Positions 27,525 to 36,733 of a stretch of DNA of 64,000 nt are shown in pieces; positions within the stretch are counted from its first letter, which is position 1, and the number at the start of each line of letters is the position of its first letter. Source of the stretch: Marinimicrobium sp050113635 (GTDB lineage: Bacteria; Pseudomonadota; Gammaproteobacteria; Pseudomonadales; Cellvibrionaceae); contig NZ_JBNJLT010000007.1 of assembly GCF_050113635.1 (NCBI RefSeq), positions 124,001 to 188,000 on the forward strand. The letters run 5' to 3'. The position numbers and the translations under genes were made by a program. A model generated the notes under the pieces. It ran no database searches. It saw only the letters and a list, made by a program, of their open reading frames with translations, and was not told the origin of the DNA.

Positions 27525-28523
27525 ATGCCTGATTTCGATCTGAGACAACCCGCCGCTCACGGGGGGCCTGTTGCCAACGCGGGGTTTCGCACGGTGCCGG
27601 AAGACTTTCGGGTGAATGAAGACCTGGGCTTTGAACCGGAAGGTGACGGTGAACACTGGTTGTTAAACGTGCGCAAACGGGGCGATAACACCCCATGGGT
27701 GGCCGGCCAACTGGCTCGTTGTGCGGGCGTGCCGGTGCGGGACGTGGGGTATTGCGGGCTTAAAGACCGGCACGCTGTCACAACCCAGTGGTTTAGTATT
27801 CATCAACCAAAAGGGGCCGCTCCGGATTGGCCGGCGGTGAACAGCGAGAGCATTCAACTGCTGTCGATTGCCCGTCATCCGCGCAAGCTTCGGCGCGGCC
27901 AGCATCGTCGGAATGAATTTGTTATTCGCCTGAGGGACGTAACGCCGGTGTCGGGACAGACCCGGGACGCGCTCAATGAACGGCTGGAGCGCGTCAAGGC
28001 CTTCGGTGTGCCCAACTATTTCGGTGAGCAGCGCTTCGGACGAGGTGGACAGAATTTGGTCCAGGCCCACCATTGGCTGGTGGATGGGCAGACGATCCGG
28101 CAGCGGCAACAGCGCAGCCTGGTCATGTCAGCAGCTCGGGCGTGGCTCTTCAATGCGGTGCTGGCGGAGCGGGTCAGAGAAGGCACTTGGCGCGAACCGT
28201 TAAGCGGCGATCCCGCGTCGTCCCCAAGCGGCCCGCTCTGGGGGCGCGGCAGGCCTCTGAGCAGCGACGCTTGTGCGGCGCTTGAAGCGCGCGCAATGGA
28301 GCCCTGGGCGAGATGGTGTGAAGGCCTCGAGCACGTTGGGTTACAGCAAGAGCGTCGACCGCTGGTTCTTAAACCGGATGACCTGCATTGGCGCTGGGAC
28401 GACAACGACCTGGAACTGGTGTTCTCTTTGCCTCCCGGCACCTTTGCAACGGCCGTATTGGCCGAACTGGCGCACTTGAAAGTCGCCGTTCCGAAAGCGG
28501 CTTCCGGCGTCGCTATGCTATAG
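27525..28523 (+). CDS. truD: tRNA pseudouridine-13 synthase TruD
   Basis: Makes pseudouridine 13 in tRNA-Glu. It has 332 residues. The catalytic aspartate is D81 in YCGLKDRHAVTTQWFS, the same position as D80 of the E. coli enzyme; NYFGEQRFGR is the second signature. The ATG at 27525 is preferred to the adjacent TTG since AAGGATA is correctly spaced. In Pseudomonas truD is followed by surE; here only 87 bp separate it from pcm. Confidence 0.96.
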   Translation: MPDFDLRQPAAHGGPVANAGFRTVPEDFRVNEDLGFEPEGDGEHWLLNVRKRGDNTPWVAGQLARCAGVPVRDVGYCGLKDRHAVTTQWFSIHQPKGAAPDWPAVNSESIQLLSIARHPRKLRRGQHRRNEFVIRLRDVTPVSGQTRDALNERLERVKAFGVPNYFGEQRFGRGGQNLVQAHHWLVDGQTIRQRQQRSLVMSAARAWLFNAVLAERVREGTWREPLSGDPASSPSGPLWGRGRPLSSDACAALEARAMEPWARWCEGLEHVGLQQERRPLVLKPDDLHWRWDDNDLELVFSLPPGTFATAVLAELAHLKVAVPKAASGVAML

Positions 28524-28610
28524 TGAGCGCTTGATTTATACACTGATGAACGGTCCAACGATGGCAGGGGAATACGGGCAGTGACAACTCTGACTTTGGA
28601 AGGTGTGGGA

Positions 28611-29255
28611 ATGACCTCCCAGCGTACGCGGGAGCGTCTCGTGCAGCGTCTGGCGGACAAAGGGGTCACCAACCTTCAAGTGCTGGATACCATTCGCAAC
28701 ACCCCTCGCCACTGGTTTCTGGATGAAGCGCTGGCCCATCGGGCCTATGAAGATACCGCTCTCCCGATCGGCTACGGCCAAACCCTCTCCCAGCCCTACA
28801 TTGTGGCGCGCATGACGGAAATTCTACTCGGCGCCGCCGGGGGCCGCTTGCATCGGGTCCTGGAAGTGGGCACCGGGTCCGGTTATCAGACCAGTGTGCT
28901 CTCGCAACTGGTTGATGAAGTCTACAGTGTTGAGCGTATTAAACCCCTCCAGGATAAAGCCCGGGAGCGGTTGCGCACGCTCGGTCTGCGCAACGTGCAG
29001 ATGCGTCACGCCGATGGTGGTTTTGGTTGGCCGGAGGCTGGCCCGTTCGATGGTATCCTGAGCACCGCAGCGCCCCGGTTCGTCCCGGAAGAGCTGCAAC
29101 AGCAATTGGCCCCCGATGGTGTGCTGGTGATCCCGGTGGGCAGCCAGGAGCAATCCTTAACGCTGGTCATTCGCGACGGTGACAGCGATAAATTTATAAC
29201 CCAGACGCTTGAGCCGGTTAAATTCGTACCACTGCTATCGGGGACAACCCGATGA
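28611..29255 (+). CDS. pcm: Protein-L-isoaspartate O-methyltransferase
   Basis: Repairs isoaspartyl residues in aged proteins with SAM. It has 214 residues from the ATG at 28611; MTSQRTRERLVQRL matches the Pseudomonas N-terminus and GGAAGGTG lies upstream, so the GTG ten codons earlier is not used. Signatures: TALPIGYGQTLSQPYIVARM, SAM motif VLEVGTGSGYQT, and the C-terminal VKFVPLLSG. The stop overlaps the DUF368 start (ATGA). Its usual partner surE is absent. Confidence 0.95.
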   Translation: MTSQRTRERLVQRLADKGVTNLQVLDTIRNTPRHWFLDEALAHRAYEDTALPIGYGQTLSQPYIVARMTEILLGAAGGRLHRVLEVGTGSGYQTSVLSQLVDEVYSVERIKPLQDKARERLRTLGLRNVQMRHADGGFGWPEAGPFDGILSTAAPRFVPEELQQQLAPDGVLVIPVGSQEQSLTLVIRDGDSDKFITQTLEPVKFVPLLSGTTR

Positions 29256-30247
29256 GGGCAGGGCGTTCAGAGTTTTCCTCCCGGCCCACTTCACTTAAGT
29301 CCCGGCTTCTTCTCTTGCTTAAGGGCATGGCGATGGGGGCAGCGGATGTTGTCCCCGGGGTATCGGGCGGCACCATTGCCTTTATTTCGGGCATCTATGA
29401 AGAGCTACTAAATTCTCTGCGGTGCTGGACGCCCTCGGCGCTGCTTATCTGGAAGCGCCACGGGTTTGCAGCGTTCTGGAAGCATGTAAATGGCGCCTTT
29501 TTGCTGGTGCTGTTCAGTGGCGTGTTGATCAGCATTTTCTCTCTGGCCACTCTGGTGACCCACGCGCTAGAGGTGTACCCGCTGCTGGTGTGGGGCTTTT
29601 TCTTCGGCTTGGTCATGGCCTCGGCGGTGTATATCGGGCGCGGGTTGTCGTTGAAAGCCCTTGATGTATGGATTGCCCTGCTGCTGGGCACACTGGCGGC
29701 GCTACTGGTGTCGTTCGCCAAACCGGTGGAACTGCCGGCCACCTGGTGGATGGTGTACTTTGCAGGCAGTATTGCCATTTGTGCGATGATCCTCCCCGGG
29801 ATATCCGGCAGTTTTCTGTTATTGCTGATGGGCATGTATCCGGTGTTCATCCGCGCAGTGGCGGAACTCAACTGGTGGGTGTTGGGCTTTTTTGCCGCCG
29901 GTTGTGTCACGGGGCTGTTATTGTTCTCACACTTTCTGAGTTGGCTGCTGCGGGAGTTTCCTCAGCGCACCCTGGCGGTGTTGACGGGTTTTCTGGTGGG
30001 GTCCCTCAACGTGATCTGGCCCTGGAAGCAAACGCTTGAAACCTATATCGACCGCCACGGCGAAGCGGTCCCGCTGGTGCAAGAGAATGTGGTGCCCTGG
30101 CAGTACGCGGTGGAGACGGGTGAACCGTCGCGCTGGCTGGCCGTTGTGCTGATGATGATGGTTGGCCTGCTGATAGTGTTCGGCCTGGAGTTCTGGGCGT
30201 CGCGTCAGCCGCTGAAAGCCATTGAGCCCGAAGAGGAGACCCGGTAG
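29252..30247 (+). CDS. DUF368 membrane protein (candidate undecaprenyl-phosphate translocase)
   Basis: A 331-residue polytopic inner-membrane protein with roughly eight or nine hydrophobic segments. The two diagnostic glycine-rich repeats are GAADVVPGVSGGTIAFISGI near residue 31 and MILPGISGSFLLLLMGMY near residue 177, an internally repeated pattern typical of DUF368. DUF368 proteins (PopT) have been shown in other bacteria to flip undecaprenyl phosphate back to the cytoplasmic face for reuse in cell-wall synthesis; assignment of that role here is by family only. It overlaps pcm by four bases and precedes nlpD, a cell-wall hydrolase activator, which fits an envelope role. Confidence 0.88.
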   Translation: MRAGRSEFSSRPTSLKSRLLLLLKGMAMGAADVVPGVSGGTIAFISGIYEELLNSLRCWTPSALLIWKRHGFAAFWKHVNGAFLLVLFSGVLISIFSLATLVTHALEVYPLLVWGFFFGLVMASAVYIGRGLSLKALDVWIALLLGTLAALLVSFAKPVELPATWWMVYFAGSIAICAMILPGISGSFLLLLMGMYPVFIRAVAELNWWVLGFFAAGCVTGLLLFSHFLSWLLREFPQRTLAVLTGFLVGSLNVIWPWKQTLETYIDRHGEAVPLVQENVVPWQYAVETGEPSRWLAVVLMMMVGLLIVFGLEFWASRQPLKAIEPEEETR

Positions 30248-30363
30248 ATTGTTATGGCCATGAGGCAACCCTTGCTTTAGAGTATTTTAGAATAAGTGTT
30301 GCGTGGTAATTGCCAAAACGACTAATCCGGGTAGCTTCCATGCTCCCCTCTGCGAGTGCGTTT

Positions 30364-31188
30364 ATGCAGGAAAAATCCGCTGACGGTGATATCAATCTCC
30401 CAGGGTTGATTTATATTTTAATCGGCCTGTTCCTGCTTAGTGCCTGTCATACTCAGCCTGCCTCTGTCATTACCAGAGAGCAGCCGCCGTCACGAAAAAT
30501 TCAACAGCATCGCGTTAGCGCCGGTGAAACTCTCTACTCGATTGCCTGGCGTTACGACGTTGATCACCGACTGCTGGCGCGTGTTAATGGCATCCGGGAG
30601 CCTTTTACCATTTATCCGGGGCAGCAATTGCGGCTCGATGTGCAGAACGCGCCAGCGGTGAGTGTGACCAGACCTTCCCGTTCTTCCGGCCGTGCTACCA
30701 AGGCGCCACCTGCGGCCTCAACGTCACCTCCGGCCAGTGCCTCTCGTTCTAAAAATCAAACACCCAAATCCTCGGCCACGTCTCCTCCCTCCCTGCTCAG
30801 CCAGGCTCCAGAGTGGCGCTGGCCAGCCGATGGCAAAGTCATTCGAGCGTACGGCGCCGCAACGGGTTTAAACCAGGGTATTGATATCGCCGGAAATTTG
30901 GGAGATTCTGTACGGGCTGCTGCCGCAGGGCAGGTGGTGTACGCGGGCAGTGGCTTGCGTGGGTACGGGAATTTGGTGATTATTAAACATAATGACACCT
31001 ATCTCAGTGCCTATGCGCACAATCGACGTTTGCGGGTGGCCGAGGGTGACTCGGTCAAAGCGCAGGAGGTCATTGCAGAAATGGGCTCCAGTGGTACGGC
31101 CAGCGGTGAGAATAGCGTCCGGCTTCACTTTGAAATCCGGCGGAACGGTAAACCGGTGGACCCGATTCGATATTTGCCCAAGCGGTAA
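30364..31188 (+). CDS. nlpD: Murein hydrolase activator lipoprotein NlpD
   Basis: Outer-membrane lipoprotein that activates the amidase AmiC during septum splitting. From the ATG at 30364 it has 274 residues; upstream in-frame starts at 30340 (ATG) and 30310 (TTG) are possible, and the N-terminus before the hydrophobic stretch is unusually acidic. The lipobox is LLSAC, followed by LysM (HRVSAGETLYSIAWRYDV to YPGQQL), a Pro/Ser/Ala-rich linker and an M23/LytM domain. That domain lacks the zinc ligands (NQGIDI where active enzymes have His; RLHFEIR), as expected for an activator. It is the usual gene before rpoS and may contain an rpoS promoter. Confidence 0.93.
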   Translation: MQEKSADGDINLPGLIYILIGLFLLSACHTQPASVITREQPPSRKIQQHRVSAGETLYSIAWRYDVDHRLLARVNGIREPFTIYPGQQLRLDVQNAPAVSVTRPSRSSGRATKAPPAASTSPPASASRSKNQTPKSSATSPPSLLSQAPEWRWPADGKVIRAYGAATGLNQGIDIAGNLGDSVRAAAAGQVVYAGSGLRGYGNLVIIKHNDTYLSAYAHNRRLRVAEGDSVKAQEVIAEMGSSGTASGENSVRLHFEIRRNGKPVDPIRYLPKR

Positions 31189-31315
31189 ACTGCGGAGTGG
31201 ATGGCCGCAGTGGCGGTGTGGGGAGAGGTTGCAGGATAACGATAAGACGCTGCGCACGTCTCCTTAAACGGCGAAAGCCGACATGACAGGCCTATTAGAG
31301 AGCAAGGGGTGATCT

Positions 31316-32323
31316 ATGGCACTGCAGGAACGGGATGTAAAACGGGAACATGAGGTTGCCGCAACACCTCATGAAATTGACTTCAATGATGACGTCTCGC
31401 TGTTGGACGATAGCGAGGAAAAACCCGCCTCTACCAGAAAGACTTCAAAAAATCGCGTTGAGCGCGTTATGGACGATCACTTGTCCAAGAGCCTTGATGC
31501 GACACAGCTCTATCTCAATGAAATTGGTTTTTCTCCGCTGCTCACCGCACAGGAAGAGGTTTATTTCGCGCGTCAGGCTTTACAGGGTAACGCTGCGGCG
31601 CGTAAGCGCATGATTGAGAGTAATCTGCGCCTGGTTGTAAAAATTTCCCGACGCTATGTGAACCGTGGACTGGCCTTGCTGGACTTGATCGAAGAGGGCA
31701 ACCTCGGGCTGATCCGGGCGGTGGAGAAATTCGATCCCGAGCGGGGGTTTCGCTTTTCCACCTACGCTACCTGGTGGATTCGCCAGACCATCGAGCGGGC
31801 GATTATGAATCAGACCCGCACCATTCGTCTGCCCATTCACGTGGTGAAAGAGCTGAACATCTATCTGCGAGCGGCGCGAGAGCTGACTCAAAAGCTGGAT
31901 CACGAGCCGTCGGCGGATGAGATTGCACAAATGCTGCACAAGCCGGTGGCGGATGTGGAGCGTATGCTGGGGTTGAACGAGCGGGTTACGTCGGTCGATA
32001 ACCCGATTGGCAGCGCCTCAGAACGCACGGTGGTGGACACGATTCCGGACCAGAATAATTCCGATCCCGCTTTTTTAATGCAGGATGGGGATCTGAACGA
32101 AAGCCTTGACCGCTGGCTGGATGACCTTAGCGAGAAACAGCGAGAGGTGCTCGCCCGGCGCTTTGGTCTGCGCGGCCACGAAGTATGTACGCTGGAAGAA
32201 GTGGGCCAGGAAATTGGCCTAACGCGTGAACGAGTGCGCCAAATTCAGGTGGAGGCCCTGCGGCGTCTGCGTGAAATCATTGAAAAGCAGGGCTTGAGCA
32301 GCGAGGCGTTGTTCAGTCTCTAA
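31316..32323 (+). CDS. rpoS: RNA polymerase sigma factor RpoS
   Basis: Stationary-phase and general stress sigma factor. It has 335 residues: region 1.2 at DATQLYLNEIGFSPLLTAQE, region 2 with NLRLVVKISRRYVNRGLALL and YATWWIRQTIERAIM, region 3, and region 4 with TLEEVGQEIGLTRERVRQIQ. The acidic N-terminal extension (VAATPHEIDFNDDVSLLDDS) and nlpD upstream distinguish it from RpoD. AAGGGGTG precedes the ATG. With RelA and BarA in the same window, three inputs of the starvation response are near each other. Confidence 0.97.
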   Translation: MALQERDVKREHEVAATPHEIDFNDDVSLLDDSEEKPASTRKTSKNRVERVMDDHLSKSLDATQLYLNEIGFSPLLTAQEEVYFARQALQGNAAARKRMIESNLRLVVKISRRYVNRGLALLDLIEEGNLGLIRAVEKFDPERGFRFSTYATWWIRQTIERAIMNQTRTIRLPIHVVKELNIYLRAARELTQKLDHEPSADEIAQMLHKPVADVERMLGLNERVTSVDNPIGSASERTVVDTIPDQNNSDPAFLMQDGDLNESLDRWLDDLSEKQREVLARRFGLRGHEVCTLEEVGQEIGLTRERVRQIQVEALRRLREIIEKQGLSSEALFSL

Positions 32324-32346
32324 AGATAGACGTCAGTTCCCAACAT

Positions 32347-32380
32347 AAAAAACGGGCTGGATGAGGCAGCCCGTTTTTTT
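32347..32380. terminator. Bidirectional terminator between rpoS and fdxA
   Basis: AAAAAACGGGCTG, loop GATGAGG, CAGCCCGTTTTTTT. A-tract and T-tract on either side let it serve both rpoS and the convergent fdxA. Confidence 0.9.
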
Positions 32381-32407
32381 ATGGGAGAGCGATCAACAGG
32401 AAGTTGA

Positions 32408-32731
32408 CTAACGCTCGAGGTATTGCAGCTTGCCTTCCACCCCGTCCCATTCTTCAGCATCGGCAGGGGCGTCTTTTTTCTCGGTAATATTCGGCCAGAC
32501 TTCCGCCAACTCGGAATTCAGCTCCAGAAATACCTCTTGACCCTCGGGCAGTTCGTCTTCTGAGAAGATGGCATCTACCGGGCATTCCGGCTCACACAGT
32601 GCGCAATCAATGCACTCATCCGGATGAATGACCAGAAAATTGGGGCCTTCATAAAAGCAGTCAACGGGGCAGACTTCCACGCAGTCTGTGTGTTTGCATT
32701 TGATGCAGTTTTCCCCAACAACAAATGTCAT
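32408..32731 (-). CDS. fdxA: 7Fe ferredoxin FdxA
   Basis: Small electron carrier with one [3Fe-4S] and one [4Fe-4S] cluster. It has 107 residues. Cysteines lie in GENCIKCKHTDCVEVCPVDC and DECIDCALCEPECPVDA. The start is ATG at 32731; the preceding GGAG acts as the ribosome binding site rather than coding sequence. It lies 50 bp downstream of mutS on the same strand, the arrangement seen next to rpoS in Pseudomonas. Confidence 0.95.
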   Translation of the reverse strand: MTFVVGENCIKCKHTDCVEVCPVDCFYEGPNFLVIHPDECIDCALCEPECPVDAIFSEDELPEGQEVFLELNSELAEVWPNITEKKDAPADAEEWDGVEGKLQYLER

Positions 32732-32781
32732 AGTGAACTCCAACTAACACGGTTCTGATTTGGGCGCTCATTCTATCAGCA

Positions 32782-35406
32782 TTATGGGTTTTTACCAGCC
32801 ATCAAGGCTTTCAGGGCATAGAGCTGTTCCAGCGCTTGTCGTGGGGTCAGCTCATCCGGATCCACACCGTCCAGAGCCTCCACTACCGGATGTGGTGTGC
32901 TGTCGAACAAGCCACCCTGTACCGGCCCGTTGGCGGCGGGCACGGGTGTCGCTGCGGCAGCAGGCATATTTTGCGCCGGTTTTGAGGGCTCGGTGGGAGC
33001 GTGTTGTTGGCCCTCCAGTTCTGCCAGCTGCTGCTTCGCCTGTGCCAGCACACCTTCGGGAATGCCTGCCAGCTTCGCGACCTGCAGCCCGTAACTCTTA
33101 CTGGCGGGGCCTTCCTGTACTTTGTGCAGAAAGACAATACTATCGTGGTGCTCCGTGGCATCCAGGTGAACGTTGGCAATGCCTGGACGTTCCTCTGGCA
33201 GCCGCGTCAACTCGAAATAGTGGGTGGCGAACAAGGTGTAAGCCCGCACGTTTTCCGCCAGATGGCGGGCGCAGGCCCAGGCGAGCGCCAGACCGTCGAA
33301 CGTACTGGTACCCCGGCCAATTTCGTCCATCAACACCAGGCTGCGTGGCGTGGCGTTATGCAGAATATTGGCGGTTTCAGTCATTTCCACCATGAAGGTA
33401 GAGCGCCCGCCCGCCAGGTCATCCGAAGAACCGATGCGGGTGAAGATTCGGTCCAGCATGCCCACCCGCGCACGGGCTGCCGGGACAAAGCTGCCGATAT
33501 GCGCCAGAACCGCGATCAGCGCGGCCTGACGCATGTAGGTGGATTTACCCCCCATGTTGGGGCCGGTGACCACCAGCATGTGCCGCTGCTCATTGAACGC
33601 GAGGTCATTGGGCACGAAAGGCGCATCGCTGACCTGCTCCACGACGGGGTGACGACCCCCTTCGATATCCATGCCCGCTTCCTTCGTGAGAGTGGGGCGT
33701 GACCAGCCCAGGGTGTCGGCACGCTCCGCCAGATTTGTCAGTAGATCAAGCTCGGCCACTGCGCTGGCCGATTGCTGAAGGAGCTGCAAATCGTCGTTCA
33801 GTTTGTCAATCAGGTGCTCGTACAGCAGCTTCTCACGTGCCAGCGCACGGCTTTTGGCTGACAGCGCTTTATCTTCAAACTCTTTAAGCTCCGGCGTGAT
33901 AAACCGCTCGGCATTCTTCAGCGTCTGGCGCCGAATATAGTCAGCGGGTGCCTGTTCGGCCTGGGCGCGGCTCAGCTCAATAAAGTAACCGTGGACCCGG
34001 TTGTAACCCACTTTGAGTGTGGTGATGCCGGTGCGCTCCCGCTCGCGGGTTTCCAGATCTACCAAATACTGACCGGCATTGCTACTGATGTTGCGCAGCT
34101 CGTCCAGCTCTTCATCGTAGCCTTCGGCGATCACGCCACCGTCACGAATAACCACCGGAGGGTTTTCTACCAGCGCTCGGCCGAGTAGTGCGACAGCCTC
34201 CGGGAACTCCCCGATCTGGTTTGCCAATTCGGCCAGGTGAGGAGAGGTCAGTCTGGAGAGTTCGCTCTGCAGCTCCGGGTAGCAGGCCAGCGAGGCGTGC
34301 AGTCGTGACAGATCTCGAGGGCGAGCCGAGCGCAGCGCCAGTCGGCCGAGAATGCGCTCCATATCGCCGACCCGCTTGAGAATGCGGTGTAGGATTTCGA
34401 AGCGATAGTCCTGCCCGAACTCGTTGACCGCGTCCTGTCTTGCCTGGAGCGTGTGCAGATCGCGCAATGGGCGGTTAAGCCAGCGCCGCAGAAGGCGCGC
34501 GCCCATGGTGGTGGCACAGCGATTCACCACGCTGAACAGAGTGTTTTCCTCGTGGCCACCAAGGTTAATGTCCAGCTCCAGATTGCGGCGGGTGGCCGCA
34601 TCCATAATGACGGCCTGGTCACGGTTTTCGTGACTCAAGCCACGAACGTGAGGCAGGGCGGTGCGCTGCGTCTCCCGGGCGTACCCGAGCAGGCAGCCGG
34701 CAGCCGCGAGTGCGGTGTCCAGGTGATCGCAACCGAAGCCGGCTAAATCCTGAGTGCCGAACTGCTGCGTCAATAATCGGCGGGCACTGTCTAGCTCGAA
34801 TTCCCAGGGGGCGCGGCGGCGCAAGCCGCGCCGGTTTTCCACCAGCTCCGGTGTGGTCAGGTCATCGCTGATCAGTAACTCGGCGGGCTGAATGCGCTGC
34901 AATTCGCCCAGGGCGGCGTCCAGCCCCTCGACCTCCAAAATCTGGAAGCGGCCGCTGGCCATATCCAGTGACGCCATCCCAAAGGTGTCCCCGCGTTGTT
35001 GCAGCGCCACCAACAGGTTGTCTCGACCGGCATCCAGCAGCGCTTCATCACTGACGGTACCCGGTGTGACGATGCGCACGACCTTGCGCTCCACGGGTCC
35101 TTTACTGGTAGCGGGGTCACCGATTTGTTCGCAGATGGCAACAGACACCCCCGCGCGCACCAGCTTTGCCAGATAGCCGTCGGCGGCGTGGAACGGAATG
35201 CCGGCCATGGGGATGGGTTCGCCATTGGATTTCCCGCGCGCGGTCAGGGTGACATCCAGAAGTTCCGCCGCCCGTTTGGCATCCTCATAGAAGAGTTCGT
35301 AGAAGTCGCCCATTCGATAGAACACCAGCTCCTGCGGATGTTCAGCTTTGATGCGCAAATACTGTTGCATCATCGGGGTGTGCGTGGAGTTATCAATATT
35401 ACTCAT
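32782..35406 (-). CDS. mutS: DNA mismatch repair protein MutS
   Basis: Recognises mispairs and starts methyl-directed repair. It has 874 residues. The mismatch-recognition domain starts HTPMMQQYLRIKAEHP and includes YRMGDFYELFYEDA, which holds the Phe-x-Glu mismatch-reading pair. The C-terminal ABC ATPase has Walker A GPNMGGKST (615-623), and LVLMDEIGRGTSTFDG as Walker B and D-loop. A proline/alanine-rich stretch precedes the C-terminal tetramerisation helices. The ATG at 35406 has no obvious Shine-Dalgarno. The Wadjet operon begins 193 bp upstream on the same strand. Confidence 0.97.
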   Translation of the reverse strand: MSNIDNSTHTPMMQQYLRIKAEHPQELVFYRMGDFYELFYEDAKRAAELLDVTLTARGKSNGEPIPMAGIPFHAADGYLAKLVRAGVSVAICEQIGDPATSKGPVERKVVRIVTPGTVSDEALLDAGRDNLLVALQQRGDTFGMASLDMASGRFQILEVEGLDAALGELQRIQPAELLISDDLTTPELVENRRGLRRRAPWEFELDSARRLLTQQFGTQDLAGFGCDHLDTALAAAGCLLGYARETQRTALPHVRGLSHENRDQAVIMDAATRRNLELDINLGGHEENTLFSVVNRCATTMGARLLRRWLNRPLRDLHTLQARQDAVNEFGQDYRFEILHRILKRVGDMERILGRLALRSARPRDLSRLHASLACYPELQSELSRLTSPHLAELANQIGEFPEAVALLGRALVENPPVVIRDGGVIAEGYDEELDELRNISSNAGQYLVDLETRERERTGITTLKVGYNRVHGYFIELSRAQAEQAPADYIRRQTLKNAERFITPELKEFEDKALSAKSRALAREKLLYEHLIDKLNDDLQLLQQSASAVAELDLLTNLAERADTLGWSRPTLTKEAGMDIEGGRHPVVEQVSDAPFVPNDLAFNEQRHMLVVTGPNMGGKSTYMRQAALIAVLAHIGSFVPAARARVGMLDRIFTRIGSSDDLAGGRSTFMVEMTETANILHNATPRSLVLMDEIGRGTSTFDGLALAWACARHLAENVRAYTLFATHYFELTRLPEERPGIANVHLDATEHHDSIVFLHKVQEGPASKSYGLQVAKLAGIPEGVLAQAKQQLAELEGQQHAPTEPSKPAQNMPAAAATPVPAANGPVQGGLFDSTPHPVVEALDGVDPDELTPRQALEQLYALKALMAGKNP

Positions 35407-35480
35407 ATAAAACAATCAGTTAGAACTTCTGCTGTGACTTTGCGGGGGCAAATGTGGCATGACGTTGTCGTTCCCCGGCG

Positions 35481-35514
35481 GTGTTCTTTTCCGTCCAGTG
35501 GTGTCCTTTTCCGT
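35481..35514. repeat. Short direct repeat between mutS and jetD
   Basis: GTGTTCTTTTCCGT (35481-35494) and GTGTCCTTTTCCGT (35501-35514), 13 of 14 bases identical, period 20 bp. It lies in the 193-bp gap that separates the core gene mutS from the defence block. No other feature is evident in the gap. Confidence 0.55.
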
Positions 35515-35599
35515 GAAGGAGGGAGGTGCACGGCTTACGATCTCAGCGTGCTTGTGAAAGGCGCCATTCTACCTTATCTCTTATTTATGGGGGAGGGTG

Positions 35600-36733
35600 T
35601 CAAGAGGCGCTGGTGCAGTTTTCAGGGATAATGGCTTCCTGATCCAGCGAACGCCTTTGTCGGCGCAGTGCTGGCAGCAGCGTGCTGTCACTATAGGCGC
35701 AAGCTGTCTGTCCCGGGTCGCTTTGCCCGGTTTTCCCGGCCTGTTCGGGTGTATGTCCTCCGCCACTTTGCAGTATGTTCAACATCGGGGCATAACCCGG
35801 TTGCCAGGCCCGCAAGTTTGGCAGGCTGTTTCTAAGCGCCTTTAAAATCCCCATGCCGGCAAAGTCCAGGTCGCCCCAGAAGTAGCAGGGCAGGGCTTCG
35901 CTGAGCCAGTGTTGCCGAAAGTATTCCGGCCCGCTGCCGGGGAGGAAAGCGAAGCGGGTGTGTACGCTGCCGAGGCGGGTGGCACTGGCGCGAAAGCCGC
36001 CGCTGTAGAGCAGAGCGTAGCCTTCTGGAGGCTGCTCGGTTAAGCGAAGGAAACTGTCCTGGTTTTCCACGATCAGCAGTCTGGTAAAGCCGGGTGGCGC
36101 CCAGGCCGTGAGCAACAACGGTCTGGCCTGGATGCTGTTGGCCTGTTCACCAAAGAGTTTGATGAGCAGATCCTGGCGGCTGTCCAGCGCTTTGGAATTG
36201 CCGTCAAAGCAACGGGCGGCAATCTCCCGGAGGGTCAGGTTCTGTTCCAGGTAGTGTTTGATGCCGGCAAAGGCGGTGGTGATATGTTCCGGGCTCAACC
36301 CGGCAATGGTGGGGCGCTGAGTGAGCAGGGATTTGCCCTGGTCGATGAAGCTGTCCCGGTGTTTTCCAATGGCCTGTTCCCAGGCGAGGGTGAGCGGGTC
36401 CTGCCTGGGGCGGTTCAGCCAGTCTCTCAGCAGCGGTTCGCAGTCTGGATTAAGGCGGAACTGGGCGTTTTCGTAGGGCTCGTGAAAAGGGGCCAGCCTG
36501 GGGTCGGGAACGATGGTAAACAGGCTATGTTTGACCGCCAGGTCATTCAACAGTTGCCAGCGATCTCCGGTATCCTCGGCGAACTCGTAAAGCGCGGGTA
36601 GTGTGCTTTTCTTGACACGACGGGTAATGGCGCGCTCGCGCTGGTGACCCTCTTTTTCATCCAGTCGGTCCAGAAACCAGCCCAGCCATGTTGCCAGCCA
36701 GGGTTCGTCGTTGAGCCAGACGGGCCTGCTCAT
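35600..36733 (-). CDS. jetD: Wadjet nuclease subunit JetD (MksG-like)
   Basis: Topoisomerase/primase-related (Toprim) subunit that cleaves plasmid DNA in Wadjet systems. It has 377 residues; N-terminal DUF3322-type and C-terminal DUF2220-type regions. The Toprim residues are visible: E223 in LLIVENQDSF and the D288-x-D290 pair in YFWGDLDFAGMG. The start is the ATG at 36733 (MSRPVWLNDEPW), overlapping the jetC stop by four bases; an in-frame open stretch runs far upstream inside jetC in a non-coding frame and should not be included. Being last and coupled to jetC matches the jetABCD order of type I Wadjet. Family assignment is from recognised motifs and gene order. Confidence 0.9.
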   Translation of the reverse strand: MSRPVWLNDEPWLATWLGWFLDRLDEKEGHQRERAITRRVKKSTLPALYEFAEDTGDRWQLLNDLAVKHSLFTIVPDPRLAPFHEPYENAQFRLNPDCEPLLRDWLNRPRQDPLTLAWEQAIGKHRDSFIDQGKSLLTQRPTIAGLSPEHITTAFAGIKHYLEQNLTLREIAARCFDGNSKALDSRQDLLIKLFGEQANSIQARPLLLTAWAPPGFTRLLIVENQDSFLRLTEQPPEGYALLYSGGFRASATRLGSVHTRFAFLPGSGPEYFRQHWLSEALPCYFWGDLDFAGMGILKALRNSLPNLRAWQPGYAPMLNILQSGGGHTPEQAGKTGQSDPGQTACAYSDSTLLPALRRQRRSLDQEAIIPENCTSAS

